This document shows positions 53,737-62,105 of a DNA stretch of 64,000 bases, piece by piece; position 1 is the first letter of the stretch; each line of letters starts with the position of its first letter. This stretch comes from Allobacillus halotolerans (lineage in GTDB: Bacteria; Bacillota; Bacilli; Bacillales; Alkalibacillaceae). The DNA is taken from the NCBI RefSeq assembly GCF_028743495.1, contig NZ_CP117968.1. One strand, written 5' to 3'. The translations under genes were made by a program, and so were the position numbers. The notes below the pieces were generated by a model that did not search any database, was not told the DNA's origin, and worked only from the letters and a program-made list of their open reading frames with translations.

Positions 53737-53803
53737 GCACCTTGAAAAAGATTGAGGTTATCATTGACAACATTTTTAGACAGTGATAATATATTCAAGG
53801 TGC
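53737..53803. repeat. Inverted repeat around the ybxF promoter
   Basis: GCACCTTGAA at 53737-53746 and its exact complement at 53794-53803 enclose the promoter at 53764-53792. Without a T run it is not a terminator. Confidence 0.6.
53764..53792 (+). promoter_or_regulatory. Sigma-A promoter for ybxF and the str operon
   Basis: Perfect TTGACA at 53764-53769, 17-bp spacer, TAATAT at 53787-53792 with TGA extended -10. Confidence 0.8.
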
Positions 53804-53839
53804 TTCATACTAATGTTGTTACTTTGGAGGATTGCGAGA

Positions 53840-54091
53840 ATGTCTTATGAAAAAGTAGCAGAAGCTAAAAATAGTTTAGTCATTGGAGCGAAACAAGTAC
53901 AAAAAGCCATGAGAGATGGCGAAGTACAAGAGGTCGTTGTTGCAGAAAATGCTGAACGACGCGTAACAGATCATATACTGCTTACTGCTGACCAAATGAA
54001 TGTACCCGTTGTGTTTGTCGACTCGATGAAACAATTGGGGAAAGCAAGCGGTATTGAAGTAGGCGCAGCTACAGTGGCAATCAAAAAATAA
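53840..54091 (+). CDS. ybxF: L7Ae-family ribosomal protein YbxF
   Basis: Small kink-turn RNA-binding protein of the L7Ae/L30e family, 83 residues, with the conserved LVIGAKQVQKAMRDGEV segment and VPVVFVDSMKQLGKASG. ATG 53840 lies seven bases after GGAGGA; the frame upstream overlaps the promoter. Sits between rpoC and rpsL as in B. subtilis. Confidence 0.92.
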   Translation: MSYEKVAEAKNSLVIGAKQVQKAMRDGEVQEVVVAENAERRVTDHILLTADQMNVPVVFVDSMKQLGKASGIEVGAATVAIKK

Positions 54092-54191
54092 ACTTTGCAC
54101 GACCTGTTCGTGTTAAGTTTTGTTTTTTGCTAAATGATGAACCACCTGGATGTGTGGGATTGCAAAACGAGATGAGAAGGGAGGAAACAAC

Positions 54192-54605
54192 ATGCCAACA
54201 ATTAACCAATTGGTGCGTAAAGGACGTCAATCTAAAACAAAAGGATCCGATTCTCCGGCTCTAAATAAAGGTTTCAACTCGTTCAAGAAAAAGTTCACGG
54301 ATAACAATGCTCCACAAAAACGTGGTGTGTGTACACGTGTTGCTACCATGACTCCTAAAAAGCCAAACTCAGCACTTCGTAAATATGCACGTGTTCGTTT
54401 GTCTAACCAGATTGAAGTAACAGCTTACATTCCTGGAATTGGACACAACTTACAAGAACACAGTGTTGTGCTAATTCGCGGTGGCCGTGTAAAAGACTTG
54501 CCAGGTGTACGTTATCATATCGTACGTGGCGCGTTGGACACTGCCGGTGTTGAAGGACGTAAACAGAGTCGTTCCAAATATGGCGCGAAAAAAGCCAAAA
54601 AATAA
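54192..54605 (+). CDS. rpsL: 30S ribosomal protein S12
   Basis: Decoding-centre protein, 137 residues. The streptomycin-related segments TPKKPNSALRK and GRVKDLPGVRYH carry the normal Lys residues, so no classic resistance change is seen. ATG 54192 follows GGGAGGAAA; in-frame codons from 54150 are leader. Confidence 0.97.
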   Translation: MPTINQLVRKGRQSKTKGSDSPALNKGFNSFKKKFTDNNAPQKRGVCTRVATMTPKKPNSALRKYARVRLSNQIEVTAYIPGIGHNLQEHSVVLIRGGRVKDLPGVRYHIVRGALDTAGVEGRKQSRSKYGAKKAKK

Positions 54606-54642
54606 GTAACAAAAATAAACACTGAGGAAAGGAGGAGTAGCT

Positions 54643-55113
54643 ATGCCACGTAAAGGAGCCGTACCAAAAAGAGATGTGCTACCAGATCCGATTCATGAAT
54701 CGAAGCTAGTAACACGTCTAATCAACCAAATCATGGTTCATGGTAAAAAAGGTGTTGCCCAGAAAATTCTTTATAATGCATTTGACCTTGTCGGTGAACG
54801 CACTGGCCAAAACCCAATGGACGTATTCGAAGAGGCAATGAAAAATGTCATGCCTGTTCTTGAAGTTCGTGCTAGACGTGTTGGTGGGTCTAACTACCAA
54901 GTACCAATGGAGGTTCGCCCAGAACGCCGTCAAGCATTAGGTTTGCGTTTTATCGTAAACTATTCAAGACTTCGCGGTGAAAAAACCATGGAAGAGCGTC
55001 TTGCAAATGAAATCATGGATGCAGCCAATAATACAGGTGCAGCAGTGAAACGTCGTGAAGAAATGCATAAAATGGCTGAAGCCAACAAAGCATTCGCACA
55101 CTATCGCTGGTAA
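54643..55113 (+). CDS. rpsG: 30S ribosomal protein S7
   Basis: Primary binder of the 16S 3' major domain, 156 residues, with the family start MPRKGxVxKRDVLPDPI and RAIRWIV-type replaced by MAEANKAFAHYRW at the end. AAAGGAGGAG precedes ATG 54643. Part of the rpsL-rpsG-fusA-tuf operon. Confidence 0.97.
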   Translation: MPRKGAVPKRDVLPDPIHESKLVTRLINQIMVHGKKGVAQKILYNAFDLVGERTGQNPMDVFEEAMKNVMPVLEVRARRVGGSNYQVPMEVRPERRQALGLRFIVNYSRLRGEKTMEERLANEIMDAANNTGAAVKRREEMHKMAEANKAFAHYRW

Positions 55114-55163
55114 AAATCATTTAATAAAAAAACATAGCAGTTATGCAGAAAGGAGAAATGATT

Positions 55164-57242
55164 ATGCCAAGAGAGTTCTCCTTAGACAGATATCGTAATA
55201 TCGGAATCATGGCACACATTGATGCCGGTAAAACTACTTGTACAGAAAGAATTCTTTTCTATACTGGTAGAATTCATAAACTCGGAGAAACTCACGAAGG
55301 TGCATCCCAAATGGACTGGATGGACCAGGAGCAGGAGCGTGGAATCACGATTACCTCTGCTGCGACAACAGCTCAGTGGAATGACCATCGGATCAATATT
55401 ATTGATACTCCAGGACACGTTGACTTTACAGTAGAAGTTGAACGTTCCCTACGTGTTCTTGATGGTGCAGTAGCACTGTTAGATGCACAGTCTGGAGTTG
55501 AGCCACAAACAGAAACAGTATGGCGCCAAGCAACAACTTATGGCGTACCGCGTGTTGTATTTATTAACAAAATGGATAAAGTGGGGGCTGACTTCCTTTA
55601 TTCCGTAGGTACATTGAAAGAGAGATTGGGGGCAAATGCTCACCCAGTCCAGCTACCAATCGGTGCTGAAGACCAATTCGAAGGAATTATCGATTTGGTT
55701 GAGATGAAAGCTTATATCTATGAAGATGACCTAGGTACGAAAGCATCAAACACTGAAATTCCTGATGAATATAAAGAACAAGCGCAGGAATACCGCGATA
55801 GCCTAGTTGAAGCTATTTCAGAACTTGACGAAAACCTTATGGATAAGTATTTGGAAGGTGAAGAAATCACCAAAGAAGAATTGAAAGCAGGAATTCGTCA
55901 AGCTACTGTAGACGTTGAATTCTATCCAGTATTTTGTGGATCAGCATTTAAAAACAAAGGTGTTCAGCTTCTACTAGATGGTGTAGTTGACTACTTGCCA
56001 TCTCCATTGGATGTACCTCCAATCCAAGGTTTCGATAAGAAAACCGAGGAAACTGTTGAGCGTAAATCTGATGACAACGAGCCATTCTCAGCTTTGGCAT
56101 TTAAAGTTATGACTGACCCTTATGTTGGTAAGTTGACATTCTTCCGTGTATACTCAGGAACATTGTCTAGTGGTTCATACGTTCAAAACACAATCAAAGA
56201 CAAACGTGAGCGTGTTGGACGTATCCTTCAGATGCATGCGAACCACAGAGAAGAAGTTGACACTGTATATGCAGGAGATATTGCTGCAGGTGTAGGTTTG
56301 AAAGATACTGGTACAGGTGAAACACTATGTGCTGAGAAAAGTGAAGTTATCTTGGAATCAATGGACTTCCCTGATCCAGTTATCGGTGTAGCCATTGAAC
56401 CAAAATCAAAATCCGACCAAGATAAAATGGGTATCGCTCTAGCGAAACTTGCTGAAGAAGATCCAACGTTCAAAACGGAAACAAATGATGAAACTGGACA
56501 AACAATCATTCACGGTATGGGTGAACTTCACCTAGATATCATCGTTGATCGTTTGAAACGTGAATTCAAAGTTGATGCACAAGTTGGTGCACCACAAGTT
56601 GCTTACCGTGAAACGTTCCGTGCTTCTGCAAATGCTGAAGGTAAGTTCGTACGTCAGTCTGGTGGACGTGGACAGTTCGGTCACGTTTGGATTAAATTCG
56701 AACCAAACGAAGAAGGAGCTGGCTTCGAATTCGTCAACAATATTGTTGGTGGGGTTGTTCCTCGTGAATATATCCCCGCTGTTCAAGCCGGAATCGAAGA
56801 ATCATTGGAAAACGGTGTACTTGCCGGATATCCATTAGTCGATGTGAAAGCAACACTATATGATGGTTCTTACCACGATGTTGACTCTAACGAAACTGCC
56901 TTTAAAGTAGCCGCATCAATGGCTCTTAAAGAAGCTAAAAACAAATGTCAACCAGTTCTATTGGAACCAATGATGAAAGTAGAAGTTGTTGTTCCTGAAG
57001 AATATATGGGCGACATCATGGGTGATGTTACTTCCCGTCGTGGCCGTGTAGAAGGAATGGGTAGCCGCGGAAACGCATCTGTCGTTAACGCATTCGTCCC
57101 ACTTTCTGAAATGTTCGGTTACGCAACAGCACTTCGTTCAAACACGCAAGGACGTGGAACGTTCACTATGTACTTCGATCACTATGAAGAAGTTCCAAAA
57201 TCGATTTCTGAAGAGATCATTAAGAAAAATAGTGGACAATAA
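55164..57242 (+). CDS. fusA: Elongation factor G
   Basis: GTPase driving translocation and ribosome recycling; target of fusidic acid. 692 residues with G1 AHIDAGKTT, switch-region RGITITSA, DTPGHVDF and NKMDK, followed by domains II-V. AAGGAG at 55149-55154 points to ATG 55164; a TTATG further up at 55143 is in frame but too early. Matches the family length. Confidence 0.97.
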   Translation: MPREFSLDRYRNIGIMAHIDAGKTTCTERILFYTGRIHKLGETHEGASQMDWMDQEQERGITITSAATTAQWNDHRINIIDTPGHVDFTVEVERSLRVLDGAVALLDAQSGVEPQTETVWRQATTYGVPRVVFINKMDKVGADFLYSVGTLKERLGANAHPVQLPIGAEDQFEGIIDLVEMKAYIYEDDLGTKASNTEIPDEYKEQAQEYRDSLVEAISELDENLMDKYLEGEEITKEELKAGIRQATVDVEFYPVFCGSAFKNKGVQLLLDGVVDYLPSPLDVPPIQGFDKKTEETVERKSDDNEPFSALAFKVMTDPYVGKLTFFRVYSGTLSSGSYVQNTIKDKRERVGRILQMHANHREEVDTVYAGDIAAGVGLKDTGTGETLCAEKSEVILESMDFPDPVIGVAIEPKSKSDQDKMGIALAKLAEEDPTFKTETNDETGQTIIHGMGELHLDIIVDRLKREFKVDAQVGAPQVAYRETFRASANAEGKFVRQSGGRGQFGHVWIKFEPNEEGAGFEFVNNIVGGVVPREYIPAVQAGIEESLENGVLAGYPLVDVKATLYDGSYHDVDSNETAFKVAASMALKEAKNKCQPVLLEPMMKVEVVVPEEYMGDIMGDVTSRRGRVEGMGSRGNASVVNAFVPLSEMFGYATALRSNTQGRGTFTMYFDHYEEVPKSISEEIIKKNSGQ

Positions 57243-57289
57243 TTGATTTTTATCATTAAATCACTTATAAAAGTATTGTAAGTTGTTGT

Positions 57290-57310
57290 CTTTTGGTATA
57301 ATGCCAAAAG
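57290..57310 (+). promoter_or_regulatory. tuf promoter with -10 inside an inverted repeat
   Basis: Perfect TATAAT at 57297-57302 with TGG extended -10; TTGTAA at 57276-57281 is a short-spaced -35. CTTTTGG (57290-57296) and CCAAAAG (57304-57310) form exact 7-bp arms around the -10. Confidence 0.68.
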
Positions 57311-57366
57311 GCAACCTGACAATATAAATACAAAAAACTTTTATTTCATTTAAGGAGGAAATATAA

Positions 57367-58557
57367 ATGGCTAAAGAAAAATTCGACCGTTCCAAGCCCC
57401 ATGTGAACATTGGTACTCTTGGACACGTTGACCACGGAAAAACTACTCTAACTGCAGCAATCACTACTGTACTTCATAAGCATTTCGGTGAAGGTTCTGC
57501 AATGGCTTATGACCAAATCGACGGTGCACCAGAAGAAAAAGAACGTGGAATCACAATCGCGACTTCTCACGTTGAATATGAAACTGCAAACCGTCACTAT
57601 GCACACGTTGACTGCCCAGGACACGCAGACTATGTTAAAAACATGATCACTGGTGCTGCTCAAATGGATGGTGCGATCCTAGTTGTATCTGCAGCTGATG
57701 GTCCAATGCCACAAACTCGTGAGCACATCTTGCTTTCTCGCCAAGTTGGCGTACCAGCATTCGTTGTATTCTTGAACAAAACTGACCAAGTTGACGACGA
57801 AGAGTTACTAGAACTAGTTGAAATGGAAGTTCGCGACCTACTAAGCGACTATGACTTCCCTGGTGACGACATTCCAGTTGCTCAAGGTTCTGCTCTTAAA
57901 GCACTAGAAGGTGACGAAGAGCACGAAAAAGCAATCCTTGACCTTATGGAAAAAGTAGACGACTACATTCCAAACCCAGAGCGTGACACTGACAAGCCAT
58001 TCATGATGCCTGTTGAGGACGTATTCTCAATCACTGGCCGTGGTACAGTTGCGACTGGTCGTGTAGAGCGTGGTCAAGTATCTGTTGGTGACGAAGTTGA
58101 AATCATCGGTCTTGCCGAAGAAGCTTCTAAAACAACAATCACTGGAGTTGAAATGTTCCGTAAGCTTCTAGACTATGCTGAAGCTGGAGACAACATCGGT
58201 GCGCTTCTACGTGGTGTATCCCGTGAAGAAATCAACCGTGGCCAAGTACTAGCTAAGCCTGGTTCAATCACTCCACACACAAACTTCAAAGCTGAAGTTT
58301 ATGTTCTATCAAAAGACGAAGGTGGTCGTCATACACCATTCTTCTCTAACTACCGTCCACAGTTCTACTTCCGTACAACTGACGTGACTGGTGTTATCCA
58401 ATTGCCAGAAGGCGTTGAAATGGTAATGCCTGGTGACAACGTTGAAATGGACGTTGAACTAATCTCCCCAATCGCGATTGAAGAAGGAACTAAATTCTCA
58501 ATCCGTGAAGGTGGACGTACAGTAGGCGCTGGCGTTGTAGCGTCTATCCAAAAATAA
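57367..58557 (+). CDS. tuf: Elongation factor Tu
   Basis: Delivers aminoacyl-tRNA to the ribosome. 396 residues with GHVDHGKTT, DCPGHADY and NKTDQVDD (the usual NKCD has Thr here). AAGGAGGAA precedes ATG 57367. Codon use is the most biased in the window, as expected for the most abundant protein. Confidence 0.97.
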   Translation: MAKEKFDRSKPHVNIGTLGHVDHGKTTLTAAITTVLHKHFGEGSAMAYDQIDGAPEEKERGITIATSHVEYETANRHYAHVDCPGHADYVKNMITGAAQMDGAILVVSAADGPMPQTREHILLSRQVGVPAFVVFLNKTDQVDDEELLELVEMEVRDLLSDYDFPGDDIPVAQGSALKALEGDEEHEKAILDLMEKVDDYIPNPERDTDKPFMMPVEDVFSITGRGTVATGRVERGQVSVGDEVEIIGLAEEASKTTITGVEMFRKLLDYAEAGDNIGALLRGVSREEINRGQVLAKPGSITPHTNFKAEVYVLSKDEGGRHTPFFSNYRPQFYFRTTDVTGVIQLPEGVEMVMPGDNVEMDVELISPIAIEEGTKFSIREGGRTVGAGVVASIQK

Positions 58558-58573
58558 TAATTGTATATGTTAC

Positions 58574-58614
58574 AAACACCGCTGATCCAGTTGATGGATG
58601 AGCGGTGTTTTTTT
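58574..58614 (+). terminator. Terminator after tuf
   Basis: 10-bp stem AAACACCGCT (58574-58583) with 58601-58610, extended by ATCC/GGAT inside, then a T run to 58614. Confidence 0.93.
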
Positions 58615-59063
58615 ATCTTTCAATAGATAGAAGACTCCATACTCTAAAACACGAAAACGTTTTAGGAGTAGTTCAAGCTACAGTTCTCAGAAAGAAGAAA
58701 GATTGATCGCGAAGTTCTTATATAGGTTCTATACCCTCGAACGAGCCAGAAATGACCCCGGAAAGTCCTATAGGAGGGTTCTATACCCTCGAACTAGTCA
58801 GAAAAAAAGTCGGAAAGTCCTATAGGAGGGCTCTATACCCCCGAGCGAGCCAGAAAAAAAGCCGGAAAGTCCTATAGGAGAGCTCTATACCCTCGAACGA
58901 GCCAGAAAAAAAGCTAAAAAGTCTTATAGGGATACTCTATACTCCCCTTCGAAAGATCAACACAATTTAAATCGTAATTGCCTACTAAAAAGACACGAAA
59001 AACATAATCGAAAACTATTTGTATTCTCTTCATTCCATTAACAAAAAAACATCTGCAAACCCC
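58615..59063. other. tuf-rpsJ spacer without genes
   Basis: The spacer carries the 52-bp tandem repeat and A/T-rich flanks, then two promoters. No frame stays open through it because 52 is not a multiple of three. Confidence 0.75.
58709..58968. repeat. 52-bp tandem repeat, about five units
   Basis: The hexamer CTATAC recurs at 58729, 58781, 58833, 58885 and 58937, exactly 52 bases apart. Units 2-4 (58761-58812, 58813-58864, 58865-58916) are nearly alike; units 1 and 5 have decayed. Each good unit has the palindrome CCTATAGG (58767, 58819, 58871) and, about one helical turn on, a GGG(7)CCC-type hairpin. 52 bp is close to five turns of B-DNA. Confidence 0.92.
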
Positions 59064-59092
59064 TTGAAATCAATCAAATATCTCTGTATAAT
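59064..59092 (+). promoter_or_regulatory. S10 operon promoter P1
   Basis: TTGAAA at 59064-59069, 17-bp spacer, perfect TATAAT at 59087-59092. Confidence 0.8.
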
Positions 59093-59131
59093 AGCAAAGG
59101 TATTTGCAACAGAAAGAATTCTAGTTTTTCC

Positions 59132-59160
59132 TTGCAATCAAGGCTTGAATTCATTATAAT
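59132..59160 (+). promoter_or_regulatory. S10 operon promoter P2
   Basis: TTGCAA at 59132-59137, 17-bp spacer, perfect TATAAT at 59155-59160. Confidence 0.82.
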
Positions 59161-59166
59161 TAGTAA

Positions 59167-59295
59167 TGTTGCAGAAAAACCAAGGCGATGAAGCGAAAGG
59201 TTGCTGAAACACCCGGCCCCTTTGCCATGGCGGATGTTGAGGAAATTTTCGCAGAGTATGTCTGTTTTAATATAGGCGAAAAAGGAGGGAAAGTA
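59167..59295 (+). promoter_or_regulatory. S10 operon leader
   Basis: Leader of about 130 bases with a G/C-rich block (59207-59240: CACCCGGCC, TTTGCCATGGCGG) unlike the A/T-rich flanks. From memory similar blocks precede rpsJ in other Bacillaceae; a role in autoregulation is inference. An in-frame run of 36 codons into rpsJ is probably chance. Confidence 0.5.
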
Positions 59296-59604
59296 ATGGC
59301 AAATGAAAAAATACGTATTCGTTTAAAGGCTTATGATCACAGAGTTTTAGATCAGTCAGCTGAGAAAATCGTTGAAACAGCAAAACGTTCAGGTGCGGAA
59401 GTATCAGGTCCAGTACCATTACCTACAGAGCGTGCTGTTTACACTGTTTTGCGTGCCGTACACAAGTACAAAGACTCTCGTGAGCAATTCGAGATGCGCA
59501 CACATAAACGGTTAATCGACATTTTGAGCCCAACACCACAAACAGTGGATTCATTAATGCGTTTAGATTTACCATCTGGCGTTGATATCGAAATTAAATT
59601 ATAA
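59296..59604 (+). CDS. rpsJ: 30S ribosomal protein S10
   Basis: 30S head protein, also the NusE antitermination partner of NusB. 102 residues; the family start and IRIRLKAYDHRVLDQSAEK (in part) are present. AAAGGAGGGA lies just before ATG 59296, which rules out the in-frame ATG at 59188. First gene of the S10-spc region. Confidence 0.96.
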   Translation: MANEKIRIRLKAYDHRVLDQSAEKIVETAKRSGAEVSGPVPLPTERAVYTVLRAVHKYKDSREQFEMRTHKRLIDILSPTPQTVDSLMRLDLPSGVDIEIKL

Positions 59605-59624
59605 ATTTTTAGGAGGTGTAACGG

Positions 59625-60251
59625 ATGGCGAAAGGAATCTTAGGACGTAAAGTCGGCATGACACAGCTTTTCGCAGATAACGGTGAATTAATCCCAGTTA
59701 CTGTCATTCAAGCTGAAGGTAATGTCGTACTTCAAAAGAAAACCGAAGAAAATGATGGCTACAATGCAATCCAAATCGGTTTCACAGACAAAAAAGAAAA
59801 TCGTTCGAACAAAGCTGAGAAAGGTCATGCTGAGAAAGCGAGCACGAACCCTAAGCGCTTCGTTCGCGAAATCCGTAACGTAAATCTTGACGAGTATGAA
59901 GTAGGTCAAGATCTAAGTGTGGATGTATTCGAAGCAGGAGAAAAGGTGAACGTAACTGGTACTTCCAAAGGGAAAGGTTTCCAGGGTTCCATCAAACGTC
60001 ACAATCAATCACGTGGACCTATGACACACGGTTCTCACTACCACCGTGGACCAGGTGCAATGGGTGTTATTGACCCAATGCGTGTATTCAAAGGCAAAAA
60101 ACTACCAGGTCAAATGGGTAAAGAAACAGTAACAATCCAAAACTTAGAGATTGTTAAAGTGGATACTGAAAACAACTTAGTCCTTGTAAAAGGAAATGTT
60201 CCAGGTCCTAAAAAATCTTACGTACAAATTACTGGTGCAGATCAGGCGTAA
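59625..60251 (+). CDS. rplC: 50S ribosomal protein L3
   Basis: Early-assembly large-subunit protein whose loop reaches the peptidyl-transferase centre; 208 residues, beginning KGILGRKVGMTQ and containing the RGPMTHGSHYHRGPGAMG loop (nt 60013-60066). TAGGAGGTG precedes ATG 59625. Confidence 0.97.
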   Translation: MAKGILGRKVGMTQLFADNGELIPVTVIQAEGNVVLQKKTEENDGYNAIQIGFTDKKENRSNKAEKGHAEKASTNPKRFVREIRNVNLDEYEVGQDLSVDVFEAGEKVNVTGTSKGKGFQGSIKRHNQSRGPMTHGSHYHRGPGAMGVIDPMRVFKGKKLPGQMGKETVTIQNLEIVKVDTENNLVLVKGNVPGPKKSYVQITGADQA

Positions 60252-60279
60252 CAAATAACGAATGAAGGGAGGAAATGTC

Positions 60280-60903
60280 ATGCCTAAAGTAGCACTATAT
60301 AACCAAGCGGGATCAGAAGTAGGCAGTGTAGAACTTGCTGAGAACGTATTTGGTATTGAGCCGAACAAAACTGTTCTTCACGATGCTGTCATTATGCAGC
60401 GAGCTTCTATGCGTCAAGGAACGCATAAAGTTAAGAACCGTTCAGAAGTAAGAGGAGGAGGCCGCAAACCGTGGCGCCAAAAAGGAACTGGCCGTGCGCG
60501 TCAAGGTTCCATTCGTTCCCCACAATGGGTTGGTGGCGGAACTGTATTTGGTCCAACTCCAAGAAGCTATAGCACAAAATTACCGAAGAAAGTACGTCGT
60601 TTGGCAATTCGCTCAGCTTTAGCTACAAAGGTAAATGAAGAAAGCATTTACGTTTTGGAAGACTTAAAGCTAGAAACGCCAAAAACAAAAGATGTCATTA
60701 ATCTTTTAGGTAATTTGAATGTTGATGGAAAAGCATTAATCGTAACAACAGAAGAAGATGAAAACGTTGTGCGTTCCGCAAACAATATTAAAGGCGTTGA
60801 AGTTCTAACAGTAACTGAATTAAACGTACTTGACGTATTGAAGCATGACACGCTTCTTATTACGAAAGAAGCAGCTGAAAAAGCAGGGGAGGTGCTTGCA
60901 TAA
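60280..60903 (+). CDS. rplD: 50S ribosomal protein L4
   Basis: Exit-tunnel protein, 207 residues; the extended loop GGGRKPWRQKGTGRARQGS is seen near nt 60454-60510. L4 regulates the S10 operon in enterics. ATG 60280 follows GGGAGGAAA; an ATG at 60262 lies before that site. Stop overlaps the rplW start. Confidence 0.96.
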   Translation: MPKVALYNQAGSEVGSVELAENVFGIEPNKTVLHDAVIMQRASMRQGTHKVKNRSEVRGGGRKPWRQKGTGRARQGSIRSPQWVGGGTVFGPTPRSYSTKLPKKVRRLAIRSALATKVNEESIYVLEDLKLETPKTKDVINLLGNLNVDGKALIVTTEEDENVVRSANNIKGVEVLTVTELNVLDVLKHDTLLITKEAAEKAGEVLA

Positions 60904-61193
60904 TGAAAGACCCACGAGATATTATTAAGCGCCCGGTAATTACAGAGCACTCTGCGGATTTAATGGCTGATAAAAAGTACACTTTTGAAGTATCACCAAA
61001 AGCGAACAAAACAGAAATTAAACATGCCGTAGAATTAATCTTTGACGTTGAAGTTGTAAAAGTAAACACAGCAAATAAAAAAGGTAAATTCAGAAGAATG
61101 GGTCGTCACGGAGGCTATCGTCCGAATACGAAAAAAGCCGTCGTTACATTGTCTGAAGACAGTAAAGATCTAGATTTCTTTGAAGGTGCCTAA
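60903..61193 (+). CDS. rplW: 50S ribosomal protein L23
   Basis: Exit-site protein that docks SRP and trigger factor; 96 residues with IIKRPVITEHSADLM near the start. ATG shares a base with the rplD stop codon, and GGGGAGG in the rplD end serves as binding site. Confidence 0.96.
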   Translation: MKDPRDIIKRPVITEHSADLMADKKYTFEVSPKANKTEIKHAVELIFDVEVVKVNTANKKGKFRRMGRHGGYRPNTKKAVVTLSEDSKDLDFFEGA

Positions 61194-61226
61194 ACTTTAA
61201 ATCGAATTTAAAAGGAGGGAAATATG

Positions 61227-62060
61227 ATGGCGATTAAAAGATATAAACCGACAAGTAACGGTCGTCGTAACATGAGCACATTGACAAATGATGAAATTAC
61301 GACTTCTACACCTGAAAAAACTCTCTTGTCTCCACTCAAGAAAAGAGCTGGACGTAACAACCAAGGGAGAATGACGGTTCGTCATCAGGGTGGTGGACAT
61401 AAACGTCAGTACCGCGTAATTGATTTCCGTCGTAACAAAGATGGTATACCAGGACGCGTTGCTACGATCGAATATGATCCGAACCGCTCAGCAAATATAG
61501 CTTTAATCCATTATGCAGATGGTGAAAAACGATATATACTTGCACCGAAAACACTTAAAGTAGGTCAAGAAATTATGTCTGGTGAAACAGCTGACATTAA
61601 AGTAGGTAACGCATTACCACTTAACAAAATGCCAGTTGGTACAACAATTCACAACATTGAATTGAAACCAGGCCGCGGCGGACAACTTGTTCGTTCTGCA
61701 GGGTCACAAGCTCAAATTCTTGGGCGTGAAGACAACAAGTATGTACTTGTTCGTTTGTCTTCTGGAGAAACAAGAATGATCTTGGGTACTTGCCGAGCAA
61801 CAATTGGTCAAGTCGGAAACATTGAACATGAATTAACTCGTGTTGGTAAAGCTGGACGTAGTCGCTGGAAAGGTATTCGTCCAACAGTACGTGGTTCTGT
61901 TATGAACCCTAGCGATCACCCACACGGTGGTGGTGAAGGACGTGCACCAATCGGTATGCCATCTCCAGTTACACCTTGGGGTAAACCGACACTTGGACTT
62001 AAAACACGTAAACGTAACAAAGCTTCAGACAAATATATCGTGCGTCGTCGTAAGAAATAA
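61227..62060 (+). CDS. rplB: 50S ribosomal protein L2
   Basis: Core protein needed for subunit joining and peptidyl-transferase assembly; 277 residues with the conserved PTVRGSVMNPxDHPHGGGEGR C-terminal segment (nt 61880-61942). Two ATG codons are adjacent (61224, 61227); the second is eight bases from AGGAGG and gives the family start MAIK. Confidence 0.95.
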   Translation: MAIKRYKPTSNGRRNMSTLTNDEITTSTPEKTLLSPLKKRAGRNNQGRMTVRHQGGGHKRQYRVIDFRRNKDGIPGRVATIEYDPNRSANIALIHYADGEKRYILAPKTLKVGQEIMSGETADIKVGNALPLNKMPVGTTIHNIELKPGRGGQLVRSAGSQAQILGREDNKYVLVRLSSGETRMILGTCRATIGQVGNIEHELTRVGKAGRSRWKGIRPTVRGSVMNPSDHPHGGGEGRAPIGMPSPVTPWGKPTLGLKTRKRNKASDKYIVRRRKK

Positions 62061-62105
62061 CGATGAAAAGCAACAAGTTGCTTAGTCACGAAGGGAGGTT
62101 TATTT

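Noticed and set aside
54192..54605. Streptomycin-resistance change in S12
   Set aside because: Checked because of the RpoB Tyr; the Lys residues in TPKKPNS and the VKDLPGVRYH segment are wild type.
58709..58968. CRISPR array
   Set aside because: The 52-bp units are contiguous and alike along their whole length; there are no unique spacers and no cas genes.
59188..59604. N-terminally extended S10 of 138 residues
   Set aside because: AAAGGAGGGA sits directly before the conserved ATG 59296 and the extra 36 residues have no family support.
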